Assembly (NCBI RefSeq): GCF_040546585.1
Contig: NZ_JBEPOC010000001.1
Span: 1,612,001-1,676,000, forward strand
DNA: 64,000 bases
Origin: Marmoricola sp. OAE513
GTDB lineage: Bacteria; Actinomycetota; Actinomycetes; Propionibacteriales; Nocardioidaceae
Direction: 5' to 3'
This document shows positions 35,837 to 44,575 of this stretch, piece by piece. Under the pieces are notes generated by a model that saw only the letters and a program-made list of their open reading frames with translations, had not been told where the DNA came from and ran no database searches. How positions within the stretch are numbered: position 1 is the stretch's first letter; each line of letters opens with the position of its first letter. The position numbers and the translations under genes were made by a program.

Positions 35837-37675
35837 ATGGTTGACGTCAACACCGCCCTCGACGCCGCAGGCGTCAGCAACCCCAAGGTCCGCGAGTACG
35901 TCGCGTACTGGGCCGAGCTGACCGGAGCAGCGAACATCGAGGTCGTATCTCCGGCGGACGACGCCCGACTCATCGCCGAGTGCCTGGAGGCCGGCGAGCT
36001 GGAGCCCGCCGGTGAGGGCCTGTACTACTCCCGCAGCTACCATAAGGACACCGCCCGCTCCGAGGAGCGCACCGTCGTCGCGACCAGCCGGCCGACCGAC
36101 AAGGGCGAGTACAACAACTGGCGCGACGCCGCCGAGATGACCGAGCTGCAGAAGAACAACATGCGCGGCGCCTCGGCCGGCAAGACGATGTACGTGATCC
36201 CGTACCTGATGTCCCCGGTCGGCAACGCGCTCGCCCCGTGGGCGACCGGCGTCGAGCTGACCGACTGCCGCACCGTCGTGCTGCACATGATCCGGATGGC
36301 CCGCGTCGGCGTCCAGTACATCAACGACCTCGAGGACCCGAACCAGTTCGTCCGCGCCGTGCACGTCACCGGCGACCTGGAGAACCTCGGCCAGGGCACC
36401 CCGGAGGACTCGCGCTACTTCGTCACCGTCGCCGACGAGCGGACGATCCTGCACTACGGCTCGAGCTACGGCGGCAACGCCCTTCTCGGCAAGATCGCGC
36501 ACGGTCTGCGCCAGGCGGCGTACGACGGCTGGGTCTCCGGCAAGTTCCTCGCCGAGCAGTACATGCTCATCGGGATCCACGACAAGGAGACCGGCAAGGA
36601 CTACCACATCTGCGGTGGCTTCCCGAGCGCCTCGGGCAAGACCAACCTCGCGATGATGCTGGCCCCCGACGCCCTCGGCGACCGGTACCACGTCTCCTTC
36701 TACGGCGACGACATCGCGTGGCTGTGGGTCGACGAGGAGAGCGGCAAGCTCTACGGCATGAACCCGGAGTACGGCGTCTTCGGTGTCGCCAAGGACACCA
36801 ACGAGGGCACCAACCCGACCGCGCTGGAGTCGATCGCCCCGGGGACCGGTGCGATCTTCACCAACATCGCCTACAACCCGACCTCGGGTGAGGTCTGGTG
36901 GGAGGGCCGCACTCCGGAGCCGCCGGCCGACGTCGACGGCTGGCTGGACTGGCTCGGCGCACCGATCGCCGACCGCGAACCGGGCGACACCTCGCCGTGG
37001 GCGCACCCGAACAGCCGGTTCACCACCACGCTGGACAACGTCCCGAACATCGCCAAGGACTACGACGCCGCGTCCGGCGTCCCGATCGACGCGATCATCT
37101 TCGGTGGTCGTACCCGTGACCGCGAGCCGCTGATCCGCGCGATCCACGACCTGGCCGAGGGCGTCTACGACGGCCTGACCCTGGGCGCCGAGGCGACCGC
37201 CGCGGCCGAGGGCAAGGAAGGCGTGCTCCGCTACGACCCGATGTCGAACCGCCCCTTCATGGCCTACGGCGAGGGCGACTACGCGCAGCACTACCTGAAC
37301 GTCGTCGGTGCCGCCAAGGAGCAGCCGATCTTCGCCCACGTCAACTGGTTCCAGAAGGACCCGGAGGACGGCCACTTCCGCTGGCCCGGGTACCGCGACA
37401 ACCTGCGCCCGCTGCTCTGGCTGCTGCAGCTCAAGAACGGTGAGGTGAAGGGTCGCGAGACGGCCGTCGGCATCATCCCGACCGCCGAGGAGCTCAACCT
37501 CGAGGGGGTCGACATCAGCGACGCCGACCTCGAGGCGATCCTGACGATCGACGTCGACCGCTGGAAGCAGGAGATGGGCTACCGCGAGGAGCACCTCAGC
37601 TCCTTCGAGCGGCTGCCCGAGGCGATCTGGGAGGCGCACCGTCGCGTGACGGCCGCCCTCGAGAACGAGGCCTGA
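35837..37675 (+). CDS. Divergent GTP-type phosphoenolpyruvate carboxykinase paralogue
   Basis: 612 residues, the length of GTP-type PEPCK, which turns oxaloacetate into PEP and CO2. Conserved: TAR (substrate Arg), GSSYGGNALLGK (metal-binding Lys), YGDDIAW (metal-binding Asp), FGGR and NWFQKD..GHFRWPGY..N.R. Two normally invariant features differ. The kinase loop is PSASGKT (Ser266) where GTP enzymes have PSACGKT with a reactive Cys, and the Mn-binding His of LAEHML is missing (LAEQYML, Q241/Y242). A canonical copy begins at 63539. It may have another substrate or cofactor, altered kinetics, or be impaired. ATG 35837 has AAGGAACGAG upstream. Confidence 0.9.
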   Translation: MVDVNTALDAAGVSNPKVREYVAYWAELTGAANIEVVSPADDARLIAECLEAGELEPAGEGLYYSRSYHKDTARSEERTVVATSRPTDKGEYNNWRDAAEMTELQKNNMRGASAGKTMYVIPYLMSPVGNALAPWATGVELTDCRTVVLHMIRMARVGVQYINDLEDPNQFVRAVHVTGDLENLGQGTPEDSRYFVTVADERTILHYGSSYGGNALLGKIAHGLRQAAYDGWVSGKFLAEQYMLIGIHDKETGKDYHICGGFPSASGKTNLAMMLAPDALGDRYHVSFYGDDIAWLWVDEESGKLYGMNPEYGVFGVAKDTNEGTNPTALESIAPGTGAIFTNIAYNPTSGEVWWEGRTPEPPADVDGWLDWLGAPIADREPGDTSPWAHPNSRFTTTLDNVPNIAKDYDAASGVPIDAIIFGGRTRDREPLIRAIHDLAEGVYDGLTLGAEATAAAEGKEGVLRYDPMSNRPFMAYGEGDYAQHYLNVVGAAKEQPIFAHVNWFQKDPEDGHFRWPGYRDNLRPLLWLLQLKNGEVKGRETAVGIIPTAEELNLEGVDISDADLEAILTIDVDRWKQEMGYREEHLSSFERLPEAIWEAHRRVTAALENEA

Positions 37676-37681
37676 GACTCG

Positions 37682-37718
37682 ACGAACCCCCGGTCAGCGG
37701 CGCTGACCGGGGGTTCGT
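37682..37718. terminator. Terminator after the PEPCK paralogue
   Basis: Perfect 17-bp stem ACGAACCCCCGGTCAGC / GCTGACCGGGGGTTCGT with a 3-base loop, followed by TGCTTGG; serves both this gene and the convergent hydrolase gene. Confidence 0.9.
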
Positions 37719-37730
37719 GCTTGGTAGGGG

Positions 37731-39335
37731 TCAGGCCGGGGAGACCAGGAAGGCGTCGTCGGAGGTCTCGAAGGGGGTCGCCTGGATCCCCGAACCCATG
37801 AGCAGCAGCGACGCCATGTGGCTGACGAGCATCGCGCCGACGGGCGCACGCCCGGCAAGGTCCACGGCGGCATCCACGCCGTCCCCGGAGACCGGAAGGT
37901 CTCCGACGGGCACCTCGGCGATCGCCAGACCGATGCCTGCGGTGTGACCGGTCGTCAGCGCGTTGATCCCGGCCCGCACCCCGGTCGCGGGCCCGTCGAA
38001 CAGAACCGCGGTCTCCCCCGACGTCGTCAGGCGACGGCGACCGCCGCCCGCGACCAAGGCGCTCGTCAGCTCCTCGGCTCCGGCACCCCGGCTGACCACG
38101 ACCGCTGCGAGGGCGACCGGCTGGTCGGGCACCGTCGTCGGCGTGATGAACGGTTCGATCGCGTCCACGATCTGCTTCGGGTCACCGGAGACGAAGTGGT
38201 CCTCACCGTCGAGGAGCTCGAGCCGTGCACCCGGGATCCGGTCGGCGATGTACTGGCCTTCCTCCCAGGTGAACATCGCATCACCGCGTCGGTGCAGCAC
38301 CAGCGTCGGTACCCGCAGGCTCGGCAGGATCCCGCGCACGTCGACCAGGGCGTTCATGTCCATCAGCTGCCGGACCGTTCCCGGCGTCGCGGAGGCGCGC
38401 ATCCGCCGCGCCCACCACTCCGCCATCGCGTCGTCGCCCGACGGGCAGCGGTACCGCAGGTCGGCCTCCCAGTCGAGGTTGGTCACCAGCTCCTCGGTCC
38501 ACGCTGCCCGCGCCTCGGCTGTCTGGGCGTAGGGGTAGTCCTCGGCCCAGACCCGTCGTGCGTAGGTGCCGTACAGGACGAGACCCGAGACCCGCTCGGG
38601 ATGCATGGCCGCCATGAGCATGGCCATCGGGCCGCCTTCGGAGTACCCGCAGATGACCGCCTTCTGCGACCCGACCGCATCCATGACCGCGAGCACGTCG
38701 TGCATCCGGGTCTCCAGGTCCGGCACACCCGGCGGCCGGTCGGACATCCCGGTGCCGCGCTTGTCGAAGCGGATCAGCCGACCCATCGCTCCGAGCCGCT
38801 CGAGGAAGTAGGCGTGCCGCGGGTCGTCCCAGTCCACCTCGAGGTGGGAGACGAAGCCGGAGATCAGGACGATGTCGATCGGCCCGCTGCCGGTGACCTG
38901 GTAGGCGATGTGCAGCCCGTCGCTGGTGGTGTAGCGGATCGGGCTCTGCTCCACCGGTGACGGCCCGGCGACCGGCGCCGCTCCGGTCGGAACGACGCGC
39001 TCGACGCTGTCGGCGCTCTCGGTGCTCTCGACGACCTCAGCCACGAACCGGTACCCCCGACCGTGCAGCGTCCGGATGCAGCGCTGGGCCTGCCCGTCGT
39101 CGCCCAGCGCCTTGCGGACCTGCTTGATCCGACTCGTCACGGTCGTCTCGCTGACGAACCGGCCGCCCCAGATCGAGTCCATCAGCTCTTCCTTGGGCAC
39201 GATCCGGTCGCGGTGACGCACCAGGTGGAGCAGGACGTCGAACGCCTGCGGTTCGAGGGGGACCGGCTGACCGGCGCGGCGTACCTCGAAGAGCGCCTCG
39301 TCGATCTCGATGTCGTCTGCCAGCCGAAGGACCAC
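37731..39335 (-). CDS. wHTH–alpha/beta-hydrolase–degenerate cyclase fusion, putative regulator
   Basis: 534 residues. A PhoB/OmpR-type winged helix (1-100, FDVLLHLVRHRDRIVPKEEL, SIWGGRFVS, TLHGRGYRFVAEV) is joined to an alpha/beta hydrolase (about 130-390, CGYSEGGPMAM nucleophile elbow Ser, FDKRGTGMSDRP, late DGEDHFVSG His). The last 140 residues resemble the C-terminal half of a class III cyclase (GINALTTGHTAGIG, VDAAVDLAGRAPVGAMLVS) but lack the metal Asp motifs, so this end is a degenerate sensor at best. GTG 39335 gives a normal wHTH start. Such hydrolase-type receptors can bind small hydrophobic signals; divergent to AzlCD. Confidence 0.83.
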   Translation of the reverse strand: MVLRLADDIEIDEALFEVRRAGQPVPLEPQAFDVLLHLVRHRDRIVPKEELMDSIWGGRFVSETTVTSRIKQVRKALGDDGQAQRCIRTLHGRGYRFVAEVVESTESADSVERVVPTGAAPVAGPSPVEQSPIRYTTSDGLHIAYQVTGSGPIDIVLISGFVSHLEVDWDDPRHAYFLERLGAMGRLIRFDKRGTGMSDRPPGVPDLETRMHDVLAVMDAVGSQKAVICGYSEGGPMAMLMAAMHPERVSGLVLYGTYARRVWAEDYPYAQTAEARAAWTEELVTNLDWEADLRYRCPSGDDAMAEWWARRMRASATPGTVRQLMDMNALVDVRGILPSLRVPTLVLHRRGDAMFTWEEGQYIADRIPGARLELLDGEDHFVSGDPKQIVDAIEPFITPTTVPDQPVALAAVVVSRGAGAEELTSALVAGGGRRRLTTSGETAVLFDGPATGVRAGINALTTGHTAGIGLAIAEVPVGDLPVSGDGVDAAVDLAGRAPVGAMLVSHMASLLLMGSGIQATPFETSDDAFLVSPA

Positions 39336-39428
39336 GGCGACAGTTTTGCAGAGCGTCTCCACGAAGTCCCCACATCTCCGCCACCTCGTCGTCAAGTACG
39401 TCGCGCCGGTCCAGCCCAGGGTGGAGAC

Positions 39429-40136
39429 ATGACCACACAGACCGAGATCCACGTCCCGACCACGGACCTCCGACGTGCCGCAGTGCGCGACATCGTCGCC
39501 GTGGCTCCCGGGATCGTCCCGTTCGGGATCATGCTCGGCGTCGCCTCGAGCACGCTGGGGACCGGAGCGCTGGCTACGCTGCTCGGCTCGGTCGCCGTGT
39601 ACGGCGGCAGCGCCCAGCTGACCACGATGACGGCTCTGCACCTCGGCGCCGGCCTGGTCACCGCGGTGATCAGCGGAGCGGTCGTCAACGCCCGGATCAT
39701 GCTGTACGGCGCTGCGCTGCAGCCGCTCTTCCGCGACCAGCCGCGTTGGTTCCGCCTGATCGGGCCGACGTTCATCCTCGACCAGACCTACCTGTCCGCT
39801 GTCGGACGCGAGGACCTGAGCGCGGAGGAGTTCCGTCGCTACTGGGCCTGGCTCGGGTGGACCCTGCTGGGTGTCTGGTCGGCGTCTGTCGCGGCCGGGG
39901 TCCTGGTCGGTCCTGCTCTTCCGACGCTCCCCCACCTGGCGACCCTGGTGCCGATGGCGATGTTCCTGGCCATGCTCGTGCCCCGGCTGGTGAACGTGCC
40001 GGCGATCTCCGCTGCGGCGACGGCCGCTCTGGTCGCCGTCGCGGTGGCCCACCTCGTCCCCGAGGTCGGCATCCTCGGCGGCACCCTGGCCGGTGTCGCC
40101 ACCGCGGTCCTCGTCGAGGAGAGGGCAAGCCGATGA
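39429..40136 (+). CDS. azlC: AzlC family branched-chain amino acid exporter, large subunit
   Basis: 235 residues with about six to seven membrane segments. IVPFGIMLGVASSTLG, GSVAVYGGSAQLTTM, NARIMLYGAALQP and FILDQTYLSA are typical of AzlC, the main subunit of the two-part exporter of branched-chain amino acids. ATG 39429. Overlaps the AzlD gene by ATGA. The divergent wHTH/hydrolase gene is a possible regulator. Confidence 0.9.
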   Translation: MTTQTEIHVPTTDLRRAAVRDIVAVAPGIVPFGIMLGVASSTLGTGALATLLGSVAVYGGSAQLTTMTALHLGAGLVTAVISGAVVNARIMLYGAALQPLFRDQPRWFRLIGPTFILDQTYLSAVGREDLSAEEFRRYWAWLGWTLLGVWSASVAAGVLVGPALPTLPHLATLVPMAMFLAMLVPRLVNVPAISAAATAALVAVAVAHLVPEVGILGGTLAGVATAVLVEERASR

Positions 40137-40447
40137 CGATCATCGCCATGCTGGCGCTCGGCGCCGTGTGCTGGACCTTCCGGGTGCTCTTCATCCTGGC
40201 GGTCCCGGCCGACCGGTTGCCCGCACGCGTCCGGGCCTCGCTGTCCCACCTGGCCCCGGCCTCCATGGCGGCGCTGGTCGCGGTTGAGGCCGACGCGGCG
40301 ACCCGCGGAGGGACCACGGTCTCGACGCTGGTCGTCCTCGCCACCGCCCTCGCCTTGTTCCTCGCCGTACGACGCACCGGCAGCCTGCCGCTCGCCATCG
40401 CCGTCGGGACAGCAGTCGCCGTTCTCCTCGATCTCGTCGTCCTGTGA
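40133..40447 (+). CDS. azlD: AzlD family exporter, small subunit
   Basis: 104 residues, three to four membrane segments; CWTFRVLFILAVPADRLPAR and LAPASMAALVAVEADAA match AzlD. Forms the exporter with AzlC, to which it is translationally coupled by a 4-base overlap. Confidence 0.88.
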   Translation: MTIIAMLALGAVCWTFRVLFILAVPADRLPARVRASLSHLAPASMAALVAVEADAATRGGTTVSTLVVLATALALFLAVRRTGSLPLAIAVGTAVAVLLDLVVL

Positions 40448-40494
40448 CGACGCCCTCTTGTGCACGACCCCACCCACCCACAGAAGGAAGCACC

Positions 40495-41028
40495 ATGAAC
40501 ACCACCAGCACCCTGCTCGCCTCGGGCCTGGCGACGATCGCCCTGGTCGCCCTGTCCGCCTGCGGTTCGAACAGCCCGGAGAAGGCGACCGACCCGGCCG
40601 CCGACCAGCCCGCGGCCAGCTCGAGCAGCAGCACGACCAGCACCACCTCCGATCCGTGCTCGATCACCACCGCAGCGACCATCCAGGCCATCACCGGTGG
40701 CAGCGTGGCCGAGGGCGTTCCCGGCAACGCCCGGGACTGCACCTACGAGGTGTCGGGCGCGAACGTCCGCACCATCGCGGTCTTCGCGTACGGCTCGGCG
40801 GCGGAGTTCGACGGCATCAAGTCCGGCTACGCCACCAACCGTGGCGGCACCGAGGACGTCCCCGGCGTCGGCAACCGTGCCTTCAGCCCGGTCGACGTCG
40901 GCCAGAACGAGGTTGTTGCCGAGGCCGGCGGCACCGTCTTCGCGGTCTCGACCCTGGCGCTGTCAGCCGACGAGATCGACCCCGAGGCCAAGGCGGTCGC
41001 AGCGGCGATCGCAACAGATCTCGCCTGA
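40495..41028 (+). CDS. DUF3558-like lipoprotein
   Basis: 177 residues. Signal with lipobox LSAC (Cys about 22), then a Ser/Thr/Ala spacer and a compact domain with two Cys (SDPCSI and RDCTYEV) that probably form a disulphide, as in DUF3558 lipoproteins of actinobacteria. GAAGGAAG lies 6 bases before ATG 40495. It is followed 38 bases later by another exported-protein gene in the same direction. Role unknown. Confidence 0.75.
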   Translation: MNTTSTLLASGLATIALVALSACGSNSPEKATDPAADQPAASSSSSTTSTTSDPCSITTAATIQAITGGSVAEGVPGNARDCTYEVSGANVRTIAVFAYGSAAEFDGIKSGYATNRGGTEDVPGVGNRAFSPVDVGQNEVVAEAGGTVFAVSTLALSADEIDPEAKAVAAAIATDLA

Positions 41029-41066
41029 GCACACCTGACCACCCCACACACACTGAGGAAGAAGAC

Positions 41067-43262
41067 ATGCATCTCCGCATCCGCAGGACCCACCGCTCCA
41101 CCCGCAACCCCGTGGGCCGCAACCCCGTCGGCCGCAGCGCAGCGGCCGCCGTCGCCGGAAGCCTCCTGGCCGCCGGCACCCTCGCTGCGCCGACGGCGCA
41201 CGCCGCAGCACCGATCGTCACGACCGGTGACATCCTGGTCAGCACCTACGGCCACGTCTTCGACGGTGGCTCCGGGATCGACCGGATCGACCGCACCACG
41301 GCGGAGCGCTCGCGCGCCGCGTCGTTCGGCATCGGGTACGCCGCCGACGAGGTGATCGCCGAACCCGACGGCGACCTGATCGTCGGCAACGACGCTGGCC
41401 GGATCGTCCGGGTGGACCACCTCACCGGGAAGCAGACCGTACTGCTGGACCACATCGACGACATCTACGGACGAGCCTTCGACGAGATCGTGCTGCGCTC
41501 CGACGGCAACCTCGCGATGGTGGTGATGTTCGAGCACGAGTCCAAGCTCGCGACGTTCAACCCGAGCACCGGCAAGCTGACCTACCTGTCGTCCAGCACC
41601 ATCCTGCGCGGCACCGCAGGGCTGGCCGTCGACTGGCACGGTGACTACGTGGTGTCCGCCGACGAGAGCGTCTGGCGTATCAACCAGACGAACGGGAACG
41701 TCAGCAAGATTGCCGACCTCGGCGGCCGGGTCGGCGGGCTGGTCATCGACCGCAAGGGCCGGATCCTGGTGCACGTGCGGGCCGCGGGCACCCAGGGAAC
41801 CCGGATCGCGGCGATCGCGCCCGGCACGAACGCCGTCAGCACGGCAGCACAGGCGGGCAACCTGACCACCCAGAACTTCGGCATGGCGCTGGAGGCGGAC
41901 GGGCGGCTCGTCGCCCTCGAGGTCGAGGGCGCCCAGGGCACCGCGGCGCTCGTCCGGGTCGACCCGGACTCCGGCGGCCAGGCCGTGCTCACCACGGTCG
42001 GCTCGGACGAGGCCCGGGACGTGACCATCGTCGGGTCCTCGCAGATCGGCGGCTTCACCCGCCCGGTTGCCGGCGACGACACCTTCAGCACCGACGCTGG
42101 CCTCGGACAGGTCACCGGCAAGCTCCTCGCCAACGACCACGACCCGCTCGGGCAGAAGATCCACTACGTGACGGCGTCGAACCCGTCGCACGGGTTCATC
42201 TCGGCGAACGACGACGGCTCGTTCTTCTACTTCCCCGATGCCGGGTTCACCGGCCAGGACTCGTGGACCTACCGGGCGGTCTCCGCCGACGGGCGTCCGT
42301 CCGCGACTGCCGTCGTCCGGGTGAACGTGGCACCGGCGGTGTCGCCGACCGCGCACCACGACGAGTGGACCACCACGGTGAACTGGGCGCTCCAGGTTCC
42401 TGCTCCCGGCGTCCTCGCCAACGACACCGACCCGCAAGGTGGCCCGCTGACCGCGAAGCTGGTCACGAAGCCGGCCCAGGGAGAATTCGCCCTCCAGCCC
42501 GACGGCGGGTTCGTCTACGTCCCCCCGGTCGGTTACACCGGCCAGCAGAGCTTCAGCTACGAGGTCGTCGACGCCGAGGGTCACCACTCCCTGCCCGGTT
42601 CGGTGCGGCTCACCGTCGAGGAGCCGAAGCCGACCGACCCCGGAACTCCGGACCCCGGCACCCCCGACCCCGGTACTCCGGACCCCGGTACTCCGGACCC
42701 CGGTACTCCGGGGAACCCGCAACCGTCGCCGAACACGGCACCGGTCGTCAAGATCGGCAACGGACCGGGACTCGCCGCGGGCGCCGACGGTCGCTCCGGA
42801 ACCTTCCCGCTGACCGTCACCGACAAGGAGACCCCGACGTCGGTGAAGCTCGCGGTCACCAGCTCCAACACCCGGCTGGTGCCCGTGTCGGGCCTGAAGC
42901 TGGCCACCGCCACGAACGGTGCGCGCCTCCTGACCATCACCGCGGCACCCCGCGGCAAGGGTTCGGCACTGGTGAAGGTCACCGCGAGCGACGGCGGCAA
43001 GAAGACGGTGCTGACGATCGTCGTCCGCACCGGCAACGCCCGGGCGAACAAGCTGATCGGCACCGCAGGGCCCGACCTGCTGATCGGACGCGGCGGTAAG
43101 GACCGACTCAGCGGCGGCGCCGGCCGGGACGTGCTCACGGGTGGGTCCGGGAAGGACAGGTTGCGTGGCGGAGCAGGATCCGACGTCTTCCGCGGCGGCA
43201 CCGGCAAGGACAGGGTCCTGGACTTCGCCGCGAAGCTCGGCGACCTCCGGGTTCAGATCTGA
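41067..43262 (+). CDS. Secreted propeller–cadherin-like–RTX protein
   Basis: 731 residues. A long signal peptide (about 1-47; note the direct duplication RNPVGRNPVGR inside it) precedes a beta-propeller-like region (45-325), two Ig/cadherin-like Big_9-type domains (about 335-510; GKLLANDHDP and GVLANDTDPQG mark each), a linker of five PGTPD-type repeats (about 512-540) and a C-terminal RTX block (GPDLLIGRGGKDRLSGGAGR and following nonapeptides, about 680-715). The RTX repeats bind calcium and suit extracellular folding. GAGGAAGAAG precedes ATG 41067. Likely cell-surface or released; function unknown. Confidence 0.82.
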   Translation: MHLRIRRTHRSTRNPVGRNPVGRSAAAAVAGSLLAAGTLAAPTAHAAAPIVTTGDILVSTYGHVFDGGSGIDRIDRTTAERSRAASFGIGYAADEVIAEPDGDLIVGNDAGRIVRVDHLTGKQTVLLDHIDDIYGRAFDEIVLRSDGNLAMVVMFEHESKLATFNPSTGKLTYLSSSTILRGTAGLAVDWHGDYVVSADESVWRINQTNGNVSKIADLGGRVGGLVIDRKGRILVHVRAAGTQGTRIAAIAPGTNAVSTAAQAGNLTTQNFGMALEADGRLVALEVEGAQGTAALVRVDPDSGGQAVLTTVGSDEARDVTIVGSSQIGGFTRPVAGDDTFSTDAGLGQVTGKLLANDHDPLGQKIHYVTASNPSHGFISANDDGSFFYFPDAGFTGQDSWTYRAVSADGRPSATAVVRVNVAPAVSPTAHHDEWTTTVNWALQVPAPGVLANDTDPQGGPLTAKLVTKPAQGEFALQPDGGFVYVPPVGYTGQQSFSYEVVDAEGHHSLPGSVRLTVEEPKPTDPGTPDPGTPDPGTPDPGTPDPGTPGNPQPSPNTAPVVKIGNGPGLAAGADGRSGTFPLTVTDKETPTSVKLAVTSSNTRLVPVSGLKLATATNGARLLTITAAPRGKGSALVKVTASDGGKKTVLTIVVRTGNARANKLIGTAGPDLLIGRGGKDRLSGGAGRDVLTGGSGKDRLRGGAGSDVFRGGTGKDRVLDFAAKLGDLRVQI
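42640..42712 (+). repeat. Short coding repeats for the PGTPD linker
   Basis: Five to six 15-bp copies of GACCCCGG(C/T)AC(T/C)CC(G/C) encode the Pro-rich linker before the C-terminal part; near-identical copies suggest recent slippage. Confidence 0.8.
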
Positions 43263-43267
43263 CCGCA

Positions 43268-43305
43268 CCGGAACCCCCGACCAGCTTTCCGGTCGGGGGT
43301 TCCGG
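43268..43305 (+). terminator. Terminator after the RTX protein gene
   Basis: Perfect 15-bp stem CCGGAACCCCCGACC / GGTCGGGGGTTCCGG with an 8-base loop, 5 bases past the stop. Confidence 0.88.
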
Positions 43306-43399
43306 CGTCTCGCGTCATGGACTCCGGACTGGTTCGTCTCAGGAGGGCGCCCCTCCCGCCGATGGGGTGCGGACACACCTCGACTGCCGAAGGACCACG

Positions 43400-43816
43400 A
43401 TGACGACCAGGGAGATGCCGCGCCGGCACTTCACGGACTTCTCGTTGCCCCGGCAGCTCTGGGAGGGCTTCGGGTGCGCAGCCCTGGCCGGGGTCGTCAG
43501 CGGACTGACCTTGACCGCCGCCCTGTGGCTCTACCTGGCCACCGCGGGTCTGGCCGCGGTGGCCGGGCTACCGGCGGCCACCCAGCACCGGACCCTGCGC
43601 GGCGCCCTGATCCGTACGACGGTCGGCGGCTCGGTCTGGGCCGGCGCGGTCCTGCTCGCCGCGATCGCCACCGGCACCGCCTCGACCCTGCCGACACCCG
43701 ACCCCGTCGTCTACCTGCTGCTCACCACCGTGCCGGCCACGGCCGCCGGCTGGATCGTGTGGACCTGGACCAACCGGTCCAGCGCCCTGGCACCCGCCGC
43801 CGCCCTGGGCAACTAG
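43400..43816 (+). CDS. Small membrane protein
   Basis: 138 residues with four hydrophobic segments (about 26-50, 55-65, 75-92, 100-122). No family recognised. AAGGACCACG precedes the ATG weakly. It ends just before the first intergenic repeat pair at 43827. Confidence 0.6.
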   Translation: MTTREMPRRHFTDFSLPRQLWEGFGCAALAGVVSGLTLTAALWLYLATAGLAAVAGLPAATQHRTLRGALIRTTVGGSVWAGAVLLAAIATGTASTLPTPDPVVYLLLTTVPATAAGWIVWTWTNRSSALAPAAALGN

Positions 43817-43826
43817 TCCCGCCCAT

Positions 43827-43884
43827 GTACGCCGAGCGGGCTCAGATGTCCCGCCTAGGTACGCCGAGCGGGCTCAGATGTCCC
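43827..43884 (+). repeat. Intergenic repeat family, two direct copies
   Basis: A 26-bp unit containing CGGGCTCAGATGTCCC occurs twice (43827-43852 and 43859-43884), with a diverged inverted copy at about 43928-43948. The same family appears at 49331-49452. It lies between the ends of convergent genes. Confidence 0.75.
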
Positions 43885-43957
43885 AACTGGGTCTCGTGAC
43901 GCGTGCACCCCAGCCCTCTCGACGTACGGGGGCGAGACATCTGGGACCTCTCGCGAA

Positions 43958-44575
43958 TCAACGGGGCCGGCCGCTGCCGTCCTGAGCGACGGCCTCGAAG
44001 AGCTCGACGACCCCGGCCAGGCGCGCCTCCTCGAGGTCGGGCCTGGGCAGCACCGCACGGATGACCGCCTCGCCGTCGAACATGTGCACCACCGAGGTCA
44101 CCGCCAGCCGGGTCACGTCGGGCTCCATCTCGGCCCACGGCGTCGCCGCGACCGCGATCTCCTCGATCCGGTCGTAGAGATGGAGCGCCACCGGCGTCAG
44201 CTGCTCCCGCAGCGCCGTGTCGGTGCGTGCGGCGATCAGCAGCTCGAACCAAACGGCGTTGATCCGGGCCCGAGCCCGGCTCCGGGCGAAGGTCAGCAGG
44301 TCGGCGATCGGCACGTCTCCGAGCTCCCGGACCCCGTCGAGGTGCCGACGACCGACCTCCTCGGCTGCGGCGACGACCAGGTCGAGCCGCGAGTCGAAGT
44401 GCCGGAACAGCCCGCCCTTGGAGACACCGGCACGGGTGCAGATCTCGCCGAGCGAGGCGCGGTGGTACCCGAGGTCCGCGATCGTCTCGATGGTCGCGTC
44501 GACGAGCGCGGCCTTGGTGGCCGCCGTGCGTTCTGCCTGGGTACGTCGTCCGGTCGTCGAGCCTGCCTCGGTCAC
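43958..44575 (-). CDS. TetR family regulator
   Basis: 205 residues. Helix-turn-helix ASLGEICTRAGVSKGGLFRHF (key part RAGVSKGGLFRHF, about 49-61). GTG at 44575. The first codons (VTEAGSTTGRR) are made from the dispersed repeat. Its start overlaps the stop of the amidohydrolase upstream by four bases, so the two are one operon; control of the amidohydrolase promoter by this protein is likely. Confidence 0.87.
   Translation of the reverse strand: MTEAGSTTGRRTQAERTAATKAALVDATIETIADLGYHRASLGEICTRAGVSKGGLFRHFDSRLDLVVAAAEEVGRRHLDGVRELGDVPIADLLTFARSRARARINAVWFELLIAARTDTALREQLTPVALHLYDRIEEIAVAATPWAEMEPDVTRLAVTSVVHMFDGEAVIRAVLPRPDLEEARLAGVVELFEAVAQDGSGRPR
44553..44566 (-). repeat. Dispersed repeat in the first codons of the TetR gene
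   Basis: GCTCGACGACCGG-type partial copy read as GSTTG, before the conserved TetR region. Confidence 0.5.

Noticed and set aside
42640-42712. CRISPR or minisatellite in the RTX protein gene
   Set aside because: In-frame 15-bp copies encode a Pro-rich linker, a normal protein feature.
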